This document shows, piece after piece, positions 39,095 through 51,200 of a stretch of 64,000 nt of DNA; the stretch's first letter is position 1, and each line of letters opens with the position of its first letter. The notes beneath the pieces are model-generated. The model had not been told where the DNA came from. It searched no databases and was given only the letters and a program-made list of their open reading frames with translations. This DNA comes from Straminergon stramineum (taxonomy: Eukaryota; Streptophyta; Bryopsida; Hypnales; Calliergonaceae), in assembly GCA_963920665.1 (NCBI GenBank), contig OY987267.1:558001-622000 (forward strand), in the 5' to 3' direction. The translations under genes and the position numbers were made by a program.

Positions 39095-40212
39095 GTTTCC
39101 TAAATCCTAATGCATGTTTCATCCTCATTATTTATTGCTTGGATGAAAGTCATCCTAATTTATGGAGATACTTTATAAAGTTGTTGTCCTATCTAATGAT
39201 TGGATTTGGTGTTACTAAAGTACATATTTTTCTAAAATTACAAATGTGCAAGTATGTCAAGTGGTTGACCAAGCCAAAATTGCATTGACTCTAGTTGAAA
39301 AGTGGATTTGCCAAAATGTGGTTATAGATTTTAAGAACACAAGAATTTCAAAAAATCACCATGTGAAGAGAACCTCATTTCAAATCCATTCCAACAAATT
39401 GTATTAAAAAAATGATAATATTTTGCTTGGAATTGAATATAGAAGGAATTTTCAAATTTTCCTTTCAAAATTTATTTAAAAACATTGGTGCTAACATTGG
39501 TGAATCTAATTGTAATGATGGAATCTCAAACTCAAAATCAACAACTTTTAATTTTATGTCAATTCCAAAATATTCTTCCAAGTAGCACTTTATAATGATT
39601 TTTCTCCAATCATGAGTTTATGAAGAAGACTCTAGGGGTTTAACCACTAAACGTCCAAATTCATCTCCAAAATTGACGATTTTAGAAGAATCATTATAAA
39701 GTGCTATTTGGAAGCATATTTTGGAATTGGTATAGAAATAAAAGTTGTAGATTTTGATTTTTAGATTCCATCTATATGGTTAGATTCACCAATGCTATCA
39801 CCAATGTTTGTCTATAAATTTTGAAAGAGAAATTTCAAAATTCCTTCAAAATTCGATTCCAAGCAAAATATTATCATTTTTTGAGTAAAATTTTTTGAAA
39901 TGAATTTGAAATGAGGTTCTCTCCACATGGTGATTTTTTGAAATTTTTGTGTTCTTCTTATCTATGACCTCATTTTAGCAAATCCAATTTTGAACTAGAG
40001 TCAATGCAATTCGACCGTTTGACATACTTGCACATTGGTAATTTTAGAAAAATATGTCATCTAGTAACACCAATTCCAACCCTTAGATAGGACAAGAACT
40101 TGACAATGTGTGTCCACAAATTATAATAACTTTCATCCAAGTAGTTAGGAGGATGAAACTTGAAGTTCAATTTGTTCATCGTCCAAAAAATGGACGTCAG
40201 AGCATTTAGGGG
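39095..40212. mobile_element. Two family-B MITEs head to head (1.1-kb imperfect palindrome)
   Basis: The right copy is 39644-40212 (569 bp), with TTAA at 39640-39643 and 40213-40216. The left copy, about 39095-39639, is in opposite orientation and shares the central TTAA. Paired words include 'gaactagagtcaatgc' (right) with 'gcattgactctagtt' (left), and 'gacatacttgcac' with 'gtgcaagtatgtc'. The outer end of the left copy is decayed. The plus-strand frame 39016-39288 lies across the left copy and is not a gene. Confidence 0.8.
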
Positions 40213-40849
40213 TTAATGACATACAAATAAATAAAAATGTCTATGAGATGAATCCTTTGACATCCTAACACTTCCAATTGAATTAAACGTCCTTCAAAGC
40301 ACGAGATTCCAAGCTGGAGTTAGAAATTGAGAAGGTCGCAGTAGAGGGGAGCACGAGGTCGGAGTGGAATAGGGAGGTAGGGAGTTCAGAAAATGGCCCC
40401 CATCCATCCACAATGGGGGCAATGTTCGGGTCAATTTACTCTTGCTAGTTCAGATTTGGAGTTATTTGTGATTTCTACTTATCAAAGAAATTGGATTTCA
40501 ACAATTGCAAGGTGCATCGTATAATGAGGTAGATAGCTCTTCATTTGAAATCAAGTTTTTTGGAAGTGCATTTTAGTGTGCTAACACTATTTGTAGATGT
40601 TCACGTCTCTTCCAATCCCAAAAAATATTTATATGCAAATTTCTGAAATTTTGTTGCAAGAGGCAACATAGTGATTTTGGGCAGCTCACTATAAATGATT
40701 TTTTTGTTTTTGTTTTGTTTTTCTTTAAAATTTTCACACAACATGTGCCAACAACAATTTTCATAATTTTTGAATACATGGTTAATAAGTTAATGCATGG
40801 TATGTCATTTTCATTGCTTGGCAAGTAACTTGGGCATTTCAAAAAATAC

Positions 40850-41885
40850 TTAAAAAATCAGTTTTTTCAGAAATAAAAACTTGAAAATGGTTATATATAT
40901 ATATATATACATCAAAAATTTTGAATCATTCTATTTTGATTAATGAGATGAAAGTTATGAGGAGTTTAGTTTGAAGGTAGTTATAGAATCTCTCCTCTAA
41001 GATGAACTTTGAAGTCCTTTATTTAAGTCAATTTTCAATATTATTTGAAAAAAATAAAAATAATTGGTGGAGATTACTTATTACAACATTACAAGCATTG
41101 AGATTAGCATTTTTCAATTCCAAAACTAAATTTTTAACAATTTAGTATTTTGAATCATTCTCTACTTCTTTCTACTTCCAATTTTTTCCATAAATGTTGT
41201 ACAATTCTAGATGATCTTAAATTTTCACACATGTAGACAACTTGCCTTGAAGAATGAATCCAAAGAAGCACCACCATTTTAAACATTTTTTCTTACAAAT
41301 GTAACCTTGTGAAGTAAAGCTGCCCATTTTTTCAAAAAGCAAAGAATAAAATTTTTGCCAATTCAAATGCTAATATCTTGCAATCTATGGTAGAACCGCC
41401 CATTACCAGCCATAACCCATGGTCATTACATAGGCCATGGGAAATCCAACAGAGAGAGGACTGACAAATAATCATTAAATTTTCAGTTTTCAACCATCTT
41501 GTAGCCATTGCTGTAATGACAGATTTGCTTCGATTTGAGAGCTCAATTAGTCTCTAGATGAGCAGTGATGGAAGAACCTATATATTGGGGATGGGAGTGG
41601 GCCAACTTTTGGCTTCTAAAATTCATAACAATTTGAATTTTAGGAATAAAATTACGAAACTTTGGCAATGCCCATGATTTCTATCTGTCCACAGGGTTGT
41701 AAATTAAAATTGCCTTTTACAACTCTGGACCATGCACAAATTCCTTAAGTGGTTGGTCATGGGCGGTTCTACTTTACATAGAGAAAATTTCTGAAATTTT
41801 TCCCACATCTCCTCCAACCAGCATACTACCAAATCCAACAGTTACATGTGTCCAAAAAATTTTCTTTCTAAAATTTGGTACTTTC
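40850..41885. mobile_element. Degraded family-A MITE interrupted by another TIR element
   Basis: 40850-41388 and 41775-41885 match the complete family-A copy at 35095-35765 in order and orientation. The break is filled by the element at 41390-41772. Both ends of the host copy have lost clear TTAA boundaries. Confidence 0.65.
41390..41772. mobile_element. TIR element of about 383 bp nested in a family-A copy
   Basis: The left end GTAGAACCGCCCATTACC and the right end, reversed GTAGAACCGCCCATGACC, are inverted repeats with 20 of 22 bases identical. Comparison with uninterrupted family-A copies shows that this is an insertion. The target duplication could be TA, but it is not clearly resolved. 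No frame is present. Confidence 0.7.
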
Positions 41886-42664
41886 AGGATTTAAACATCT
41901 ATACTATTCATTTGTGAACAAAAGCAATTCGCTTCATTGGGAATACCTGTAACACTAAGCTCTTTTTTCATAATCAAAACACTTGGAAAGGTTTGAGCAT
42001 TTAGGGGCTTAGAATATTTCTGGCTATGATTAGGTTTGCAATCACACAAGAAGTAAGCCTAGTCAAGATTTATTTACAGCTGTATTGCTCGGAGCCATGC
42101 CAGTACTAATTATGAGCGACAGTGAAATTAGGAGCCTGTTGGAATTGTAATATGCCTACTTTACTAAGATCCCAACTGATGGTACAAACAAAATCGAGGT
42201 AACCTGGACGTTTCCCCCAAGCCAAACTTTGAAAGCGACTCTAGGTTGAATTTGCGTAAGTTTTTCACAACAAGCGCCAACTTGAAAAAGGCTTTAGATA
42301 CTTCCCCTGAACCTACAAAGCCATCACCATATGCAATTACCAGGTAAGGACCTGTGCGTACACTCGAGATGCGATTGGCACTAGTGGACAATCATTTTAA
42401 GGTCTTACGACAACACTGATCTCAGCTAAAACAAGTTCATGTGCAGCGCTCTACGTAGAAGCTTGGGTACAAACTTGGCATAGCTGAAAATTTCGGAGTA
42501 CCGCCACCTTGGATCCTTCCTACAACACTAATGTTAGGTCAAACACGTTATTGTGTGCAGTCCTCAAATATGTATGAGTAATAGTACTGGCTTCATACTT
42601 CACATAATTGCAGAGCCCAAAAAGTTGGCAACCAAAGTTGGCACCATCCGAGTTGCTGGAAGGC

Positions 42665-43509
42665 TCACTCGAAAGCCCACTGGTTCTCTCTTCGGACTTC
42701 TTCCTCCTCCTCGGGAGTGAAATCGTTCTTGATGTTGAAGGTCTTTCGGATCTCCTCTGGCGTCTTGCCCTTAATCATGTCTGCCACAGTCTGACAGGTC
42801 AAATCCAGCAGGTTCTTGATGTTCAGGTAGTTGGCAGCCTGATCATGATATACGATTCCCTTGTTAGTGTTTGAAGTACAATCCAAGTGAGCTCAAATAA
42901 AATTCAAACAAAATCATAATAAAAAAGTTTGGCCCAAAGGTGGTAAGATTGAAAGAGGTTTGAGAGTATCATCGGTGTCAGTGAAAACTAACCCTTCAGA
43001 GCAGTGGTACCACGGAAAGTTCTTTCAGACACTTATATTTATTGCATTCGCAAGTAACTGCTAAGAGAAAACGCCGGACAAGAACATATGACTGTAAGCA
43101 TATGTCACTAGCCAAAAAGATCAACTGCCGATCATAAAAGAGCCATGATAAAAATTTCTTTCAGGATCAACATAAAAGAACACCACATGATACGGCGGAG
43201 ATTCCATACCAATATCAAGTCAAACAATGTAGCCTGATCAACCTTCACGAAATCTGCATCCCACGCCTTGATCTCATCCTCAGGGGTAGCTGGCTTGTCC
43301 TCGCTGGTCTTCTGATTCTCGACGTGATATTTGCAGTACTCGATAACCTTCGCCAAGATTTTGCTCGACACGTTGGGCAAAGGAATCGGTGCATCAATGC
43401 CCGTATCCTCAATCATGTTCTTCACAGCCTGTGACTCGAACGCCACCGCCTCATCAACCTCGAACATCTCGTCATCGGAGCTCTTCAGCTTCACGCGCTT
43501 CTCCGCCAT
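42665..43509 (-). CDS. SKP1: SKP1-like SCF ubiquitin-ligase adaptor, 2 exons, 157 aa
   Basis: Exons 43509-43210 (100 codons) and 42838-42665 (57 codons plus stop) are separated by one GT-AG intron in phase 0. The N-terminal BTB/POZ fold covers about residues 5-66, with [18 protein letters not shown] and [19 protein letters not shown] short acidic/polar linker follows. The C-terminal Skp1 region runs from [20 protein letters not shown] through [20 protein letters not shown] to the family ending [21 protein letters not shown]1 links cullin-1 to F-box proteins in SCF ligases, in nucleus and cytosol. Length is near the roughly 160 residues of Arabidopsis ASK1. All motifs expected to bind CUL1 and F-box proteins are present. 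The ATG at 43509 starts the conserved N terminus. Confidence 0.96.
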
Positions 43510-44400
43510 TTTTGGAAATCCTTCGGGTCCTTCAGCATAAATCGTATCACACCTAGTTATTCATAGAACTTTGAAAAAGCCGTGACACTTGTAAATAGTT
43601 ATTCAAGAGTTCCTCATGCTACAGATAATAGAACCATTAACGCAGAAATATAGACAGCAGACAAAAGACACGCCTACGAATGGAAATGTTCCGAATCACA
43701 TCAAACCTCCATCATCCGCAATAACGCGACACGAGGATTAAGTGAAGAAACGGAAAAACGGCGGGAGCAAAAATCGCTAACTGAGAGTGTCATCATGACC
43801 ACACATACGTATATCACCAGAGTGCTCTCTGCACACGGACTGGAGTTCGAGACACCACGCATAATCAAGATGAAACGAAAGTGTCCTACCTAACCCTAGG
43901 ATATGCAAGTAGACCTTCAATTCACTCCAAATTCGACAATCATGTCAGGGTGAAACCCTAACATCATAACGCACATCTTCAAACCCTTACTACAACGCTT
44001 ACCGCAAGCTTATATTACAATTCTCATTCAAAGATGTTTAAGGTAAGCTCTTGACAAAAGACAAAGAATCCAGACCAAAAAAGACAAGACGGCCGTCTGG
44101 CGGCCGCACAGACAACAGACACTCGAGCCACACACCTGCGCTGGTCGTCAAACGGGGACTTCAGGTGATGTAATCTCAGAAATCGAAAGAGCCAGATACT
44201 GTAGAAGCGGCCGTGATGAGAGATCTGAGAAGAGAAGTGTCAGACAGAGAGGGAAAATGCGAGAGAAAGAGAGAGCGTCAGGCGAGAACTGCGAGTGAAG
44301 CTGCAGAAGGTTCGAATGAGTAGCAAGGAGGGGTTCTTCCTCGGGAAGCAGGCCCATCCGTCGCTTCCAACCGACGCAGCTACTGTGCCTTCATTCATCT
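43510..44400 (-). other. Probable SKP1 5' leader exon and leader intron
   Basis: A pyrimidine-rich block (CTCTCTTTCTCTC on the minus strand, about 44400-44136) ends at a good donor, GCGCAG|GTGTGTGG. A candidate acceptor (AACTAG|GTGTG) lies about 45 bases upstream of the SKP1 ATG. This would give a leader intron of roughly 580 bases, a common arrangement for plant SKP1 and other housekeeping genes. No coding frame is proposed here. The exact acceptor is uncertain. Confidence 0.45.
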
Positions 44401-47400
44401 GAGTTTCATCCATTCGCTACTTTTTGAAATGTTGCGTATGGATTGTAGGGAGTACCGTCAGTATGGGATATATGTACGGGTTACAAATATAGGGTGAATA
44501 GGTGCATTCTTTATTTTTAAAGTTTTTTGGAAGTCATTTTTTGAACACTTTTGAAGTTACCTCAATCAATTCCAGATGTAAGTTAATTCCAGATGTAAGT
44601 TTGGATGAGTCCATTGCAAGTAAGATTATTCTTGAGATGTACATTTCACACTACACATGTACATCATGAATAGAATTTTGTTTGCAATGGGCTTCATCAC
44701 AAGGTTCTTCCATCATGAATTGTCAATAGTAATCATATGATTATTGTTGAGTAGTAATTCCATGTTACATACTTACATTCATTCATTTGGAAATATTGTT
44801 CTAATATAATATTGACATTCATTAATATCATGCAATTTAGGCATGTCATTGATATTTGAGTTTGAAGTGCCAAAATTGCACAATAACTATGCATGACAAA
44901 ATATGTATGACTTTAGTGGTTTAGTAATGGGCAACTAACCTTGTGTAGCATTAGTACTTATTTAATATGTAAAAAGTTTGTGCAATAATCACACAACATC
45001 ATGTCCATGCATAGTTATTGCACTAACAATGCATTTTTTTTACCTTTGACAATTTTAGTACTAAGTCAATTGAAAATCAGGAATTGTGTTGAAAGTAGAA
45101 ATTTAGACCTCATTTAGAATTTAGTAGAATGATTTTTCTCAAAACTAAAAAAAGTTGGAAAATCAAGCTTACCTTAGCTTTCATCTCCAAAAATCTATTT
45201 GAGATTGACTTTGTACAACATTAGTGTTTATTTAAGACATATAAAGTCTGTTCAATAATCACACAACAACATGTCTATACATAATTATTGCATAAACATT
45301 GCATTTTTTTAATCTTTAACCATTTTAGTACTAAGTCAATTGAAAATCAAGAATTGTATTGAAGTAGAAATTTAGACCTCATCTAGGTATGGTAGAATAC
45401 ATTTTTTGAAAACACTTTGAACTAATAAAAGTTTGTAAATCAAGCTAGATTTCATCTTCAAAAATCCGTTTGAGATTTAAAGCCTCCAATCAAAAGTTAT
45501 GGACAAAGTTCATAGATGGGTTGGAAGGGACATTTTTTGGGACATTCTCAAACATTATCTTTGAATTTTGTTCATAACTTTTGATTGGAGGCTTGAAATC
45601 TCATATGGGTTCTTGGAGATGAAAGGTAGCTTGATTTATCAACTTTTCTTAGTTCAAAGTTTAAGAAAAATATATTCTACTATGCCACACTCAAGTTTGA
45701 ATTTCTATTTTGAACACAATGCCTATGTTTTGGCAAATGATGAATGGTCAAACTCTCATCTTCAAGTTATTCTATATCCTTTGAGAGTTTTTTGAATTGA
45801 TTTTAGTATAAAAAGGCCTCTCTACTATCCATTCTCACCAAGTGCTAATGAAGTGATTCCTTCACTTTGCCATCAAGTTTCTTAGTGACTTATAGATGGA
45901 TTTAGTTCAAGCAAAAATTTGATGGCCTATAGTAATGATGTATTTAGTTCAATCATTTGGTACAATTATTAAGATATAAACTAGAATTTATCAAAATGTA
46001 TACTATTTAGGTATTGAAAAATAAAATGCAAGAAATTGAGTTAAGAAAAAAATTATTGTTAATTAGAATTGTGATCAACAATTGAACATTGACAATACTT
46101 TTTGGAACATTGATACCATTTAATAAGAGATATATCAGTAGAAATAGCAATGACATTATTGTCATGGATTTTCTGTATACTTCAATGCATATAAAACGGA
46201 CAAAGATAATATTTTTTTTGCATAATTTGTATCTTTTGTGTACTTGTGATTAATGTATACAAGCCACATAGTTAATATTAATTACAAAGTAGTGTCAATT
46301 CTTTGCAATAATCATGTGCACTGTAACGATGTGATAGATTGAAAATTAATGTGCAAACCCATGAATTAACAATAACTACACAATACTCATTGACAATCTG
46401 TAGGTTCTAAACTTTGTGATGTTGTCCCAACTTGTGAGTGGAATGGAGTAAGTTATCTTAGTCCTTGGATTTATTATGGATTAATCCAATCTACCTTCTC
46501 TAATTGAACATGAATATGTGAGAATCAAACTACTATGAAATGGTATGAAGATTGAATCTTCTCTATATATAACCTAAGCACATTGAAAATAAATAAGAAC
46601 CTAAAATAATATATATTATATTATATAAATTTTTTTTTGCAACCATATATAAGATTAGTTTAGCTTCTAGAGATCCTTGAGGACCCCAAAATCGATTAAA
46701 TGATGTAGCTTACACTTTGGATTATTGAAATTCCTATTCATTATAAAATATTATTTGCATATATATGAAATAGTACAACACATTGCCAAGTAAAAGGGTT
46801 TCAATTCCTTGTAATATTTTATTATAATCCATCAACTAATCTTAAGAAAATCCTAAAATTAGAATCTTGAGATAGTTTGTATACCATATTAAGAATTATG
46901 GCACTAAGATTACTTGGAATTTCTTTAAAAAGAAAATACTAAAAAAATGATCTTTGTATTCTAAACATGTATTTATGTTTTATTGATGTTTCAAATTGAT
47001 TTTGTTGGAAATTAAGGTATTCTTAAGGTTATTCTCATGATAAAAATAATCTAAGAGTTTGAAGCAAAATTGAAATTTATTAATAACTAAATAGAAGGTC
47101 AACAAACCTCATCTTTGTACATAATGACCTCCATGTGTGCTTGAATTTGCAATGGGTGCACTCTTGGTTAGGACAATTTATTCCATTGAATAAAAAAGAT
47201 TTATTAATATGATATTAAAGCAAAAAAATAAAGTAGAATCTTAGATGAGACTTAAAGATTAACTTTATTGTTGAAGAAGATTGGAAATAATATTTTAAAA
47301 TCATTAGGCATTCCTTTCATTAGTAAATTTTAAAACTCAAAGGCCATATCCTAAGTTATAAACTGCATTCTTTAACCCTTATAAGGGCTATTCAACCATT

Positions 47401-48200
47401 TCTAGTTGCCACTCTCTAACAATTCTATTTTGGATTTACTACACAATCAAATGTTGAAACTATGGTCCAACAATCACAAGACTTCAAGGAAAACGCCAAA
47501 AGCATGCATTCATCCAGTATTCATGTTGGAAAAAATCAAACAACCAAATTGACGGAGTGACTTCGTCTCTTACTTTCCTGTATTACTCATCGCCAACAAA
47601 TCACCCAAACATTGATTTATCACAGTTATCCCATATATTTCAAACTCGAAAAACGAAAAAAAGTACACAATTTTTTTGGTTATCGAGAGTTTTAAGTTGA
47701 ATTGGTAATTTAAGCATTGATTTCAGCCATTGGCAATCAGATCTTCCTAAACAGTCTTCAGTTAAAGCCTCCAAACTTCAAATGAAAGCCAGTCTGGATT
47801 CGAAGGTGTAATATCATAACAGCTGTGTCAACACCCTTGAAATGGAATCCACATTCTTATTGTGCATAATCTGGAGCTCCTCTTAAGATGTGAGGTACCC
47901 AAAACTACAAAACGAGAGGCACTAACTACTCACTTAGCGCCATGCATGCATGATCTCTACAATAAAACGTCATACTTCTTTTCGCTTCCATGGAGAACGG
48001 TGAATTCTCACAAGTACTAGAGAATGTTATGATGTTTGTGATAGGAGGACACTGGACAGAATCCAAACAACATCAGAATCGAGCCACATTTCAAGTGTTG
48101 CGTAAGTCAGATTACTACTAGAATGACATCGCTTCTCACCAGGGTAGTGACAGAACGACAAAAGTAGGGGCGGCCTCAAAAGCAGTGAGCTCGATCACGT
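44400..48200. repeat. AT-rich intergenic DNA with a local repeat cluster
   Basis: Two direct copies (about 44940-45195 and 45215-45435, period roughly 270 bp) share 'gcaataatcacacaaca', 'ttttagtactaagtcaattg' and 'gaaatttagacctcat'. A third, inverted copy covers about 45555-45700, giving a palindrome near 45395-45690 that pairs 'cctccaatcaaaagttatg' with 'cataacttttgattggagg'. The remainder (45.8-48.2 kb) is AT-rich with no recognisable gene. Confidence 0.6.
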
Positions 48201-48248
48201 AATCCAAAACTTCTTGATGCTGAGAAGCAATAGATTGGAGCTCTTAAT

Positions 48249-51200
48249 TCAATTGAGATGGAGATTGGGCAACCTGGACATGGAGTCACGCACTTTGTCC
48301 GCAGGATACTCGAGATCCACCATCCCCCCGGCTAGAAACTTCTCGTACGAAGCGAGATCGAAGTGGCCATGCCCGCAGAGCGCTGTGACGATCACCTTCG
48401 CCTCACCGCTCTCCTTGCAAGCCAGGGCTTCACGAATTGTGGCTGCAATGGCATGCGTCGGCTCCGGGGCAGGAATGATGCCCTCCGTGCGCGCAAATTT
48501 CAACGCCGCTGCAGTGCTCCATCCCCACATAGCTCATCAGAAATTGAAATATTTAATTTCAACATGTTAAGATTGTGTTACTGTAAGGGAAATGATAATC
48601 AAACCGCTACCGTCTCCTATTCACGTACTGACCCCTGCTCCCAACAGCAACTCATCGCTTCCAATGGAAGTGCTTTCAATTTGCAAGTTAACTTAAGTGT
48701 CAGCATGACTTGGCAAAATGTCTACTGACCCTGTTCCCAACAACTCACCTCTTCCTATGGTAGTGCTTTCAATTTGCAAGTTGACTGTAAGCATGAATTG
48801 GCTAAATCTCTACTGATCCCTGTTACCAACAGGAAGGCACCTCTTCCAATGGAAGTGTTTTCAATTAGCAAGTTGCCAGTAAGCATAAATTGGCTAAATG
48901 TCTACGGTCACTAGTCTTTGAATGGAAATGGGGTAGTGCATTGTCTCCTCAATGCTGGTCTACAACCTCCCGATGAGAAAATTCATACATTGTGATAAAA
49001 GAAAGTTGGTCTCTAAAGATTTGGCAATTACACCCAAAGTTATCTCTCTAGTGAGCTCTAAACTGATCTCTCAAAGAAAGCACATTTTCCGCTCCATAGG
49101 ATAAAGCCAATAGAGTGATGGAAAGAAAATTCTCTAACGCAGATGTTCCCTACGTGATTTTGATTTGAACTTTAGACGATGAAAACACCCCTAAATACCT
49201 CCATTGCATGATAAAGAAAACAGTGGCCAATTCAATACAGTGGACACTATTTCCGCTACATAGCCATGGAGGCACTTAGGGATGTTTCGGTTGGTCAGTG
49301 TCCAAATCTAGATTTTGTTGCCTCTACTTTATGTTTTTTGGTTAATGCGCTTCCAATGACAACACTCTCAAGTTCTAATTCCTTGTAGATTAAAAAGATT
49401 ATCTTTACAGTTTTGAGAGGTCCAAGTGAGAGACCCTGACAACAAAGAACATTTCTAGTGACGGTGCTGAAGTGTCAACCCACCTTCAAAGCATTCGGTT
49501 TGTGGAATTGCAATTGCTTCCATAAGACCCAACTCATAAACGTGTGATACCAGTGGTGCCATACCATGGTAACGAAGTCCACCTGCAACAAGGGAGAGGG
49601 CGAGAACCGTGAACAAAAAATGAATTTGAATAAAAAGATTCCGACTTGAAATGCAGTTCTCAGGTAAAGGGCAAAGAGCCATCCAATTATGGTGTATCAA
49701 CCTGAAAGTTCATAAGCCTGGCTAAATTGTACCACAGTTGCAACTGACCATTCATGAAAACCATTGTCAGAAGGCAGAGAGTACGCTCAGCAGAGTTCCT
49801 TTGTAACAGAAGAAGCACAATGGCTGATGTTGTATAAGCCCCGGAATCCCTGACGGATCACTGCTATCTGGACTACATCAGCGATGATCTATCACAAAAT
49901 AGAAGGCCCCAATATTGTCCTTTACCAGTTGTTCCGCAACTGCTACTTTCGATGCAGATTACATCCAATTAAGATGAGATGCCAAAAAATATAATCATGG
50001 CAACAAAGGTAGAGGAAACTAAAACTATTTACGGACCTGATCCCATGTCCTACACAGACCTGTGTTCCCTACAACTCATGTGTTCATACACTTCATTGGA
50101 GTTATTAACAAGTGGTGTAAGCATCACTTAGCTAAATGTCTATGGTCACTGATCTTTGAATGGAAATACGGTTTTCTGCTGCCACTTTTAGTAGTCTACA
50201 ACCTCCCACTTTGAAATTGCATAAGAAATTCATAAACAGTGACAAAAATTTGATCTCAACAGACTTGACCAAAGATCTCCCTGCTGCATTATAGATCTCC
50301 CAAAACTCAAACTCCTTCATTTATTAAAATGAAAATAGTATCCTCTACCTCACGGTTTAATTTCGACATGGAGGAATCACCTACTGTCATACGACAATTT
50401 AGAGTGACGAAATGCATTAGGTGAAGAAATGCATGACATAGTAGGATTGCGAAGTACGTACCTGCATGGATGGGGTCAGGAATGAAGTCATGGCCGAGGG
50501 TGTGCATCTTCAGCAAGGGCGTGAGCCCCGACGTGTCGCCAAAATCATACGCATATATCCCTCGAGTGAGCGAGGGGCAAGCAGCCGGCTCCACTGCCCT
50601 GATGACAGGGTTCATCTTCCCAGCCAACTTCTCACGGAGGAAGGGAAACGCCAGCCCTGCGAAGTTGGATCCGCCCCCCGTGCAACCCACCAACAGGTCC
50701 GGAGTCTCCCCCAAAATCTCCAGCTGCCGCAAGCATTCCTCCCCGATGATGGTTTGGTGCAACAAGACGTGGTTAAGGACACTGCCAAGAGCGTAACGGG
50801 TATCATCCCGAGCCAACGCGGCCTCCACGGCCTCGGAGATCGCCATGCCCAAGCTTCCTGGAGTATTTGGATCTTTTGCCAACATCGCTTGGCCGACTTT
50901 TGTAACAGAGGATGGGGAAGGGTGGACGGTGGCGCCCCAAGTCTCCATCATGGATTTTCGGTAAGGTTTTTGGTCATACGAAGCTCGCACTTGCCACACC
51001 TGCAGGCAAAACAAATTCAGGGAGAGGATATTGAAACTGATAGGGGCCTCTTTTACCATTGAAATAAAATTCAATGCGTGCCTGATTTAGTCTAATATTG
51101 ACTGAAGCCTGCTACGAAAAGGAACTCATCGCTTTCAAGTTTCCATAAACTCGGTTGACATTCATTAGCAAGTTGGTTGCAGAGATTTGTATTTGGGCGG

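Noticed and set aside
39016..39288. 90-codon plus-strand frame
   Set aside because: It lies over the hairpin edge and the left family-B MITE copy, and other copies of the MITE do not keep the frame.
48627..48908. Possible CRISPR-like regular repeats
   Set aside because: The units are contiguous tandem repeats without unique spacers, in a plant intron.
50466..51062. 198-codon plus-strand frame opposite the TrpB2 gene
   Set aside because: It lies antisense to the large, well-conserved TrpB2 exon (50999-50462) and resembles no protein; it reflects the codon structure of the real gene.
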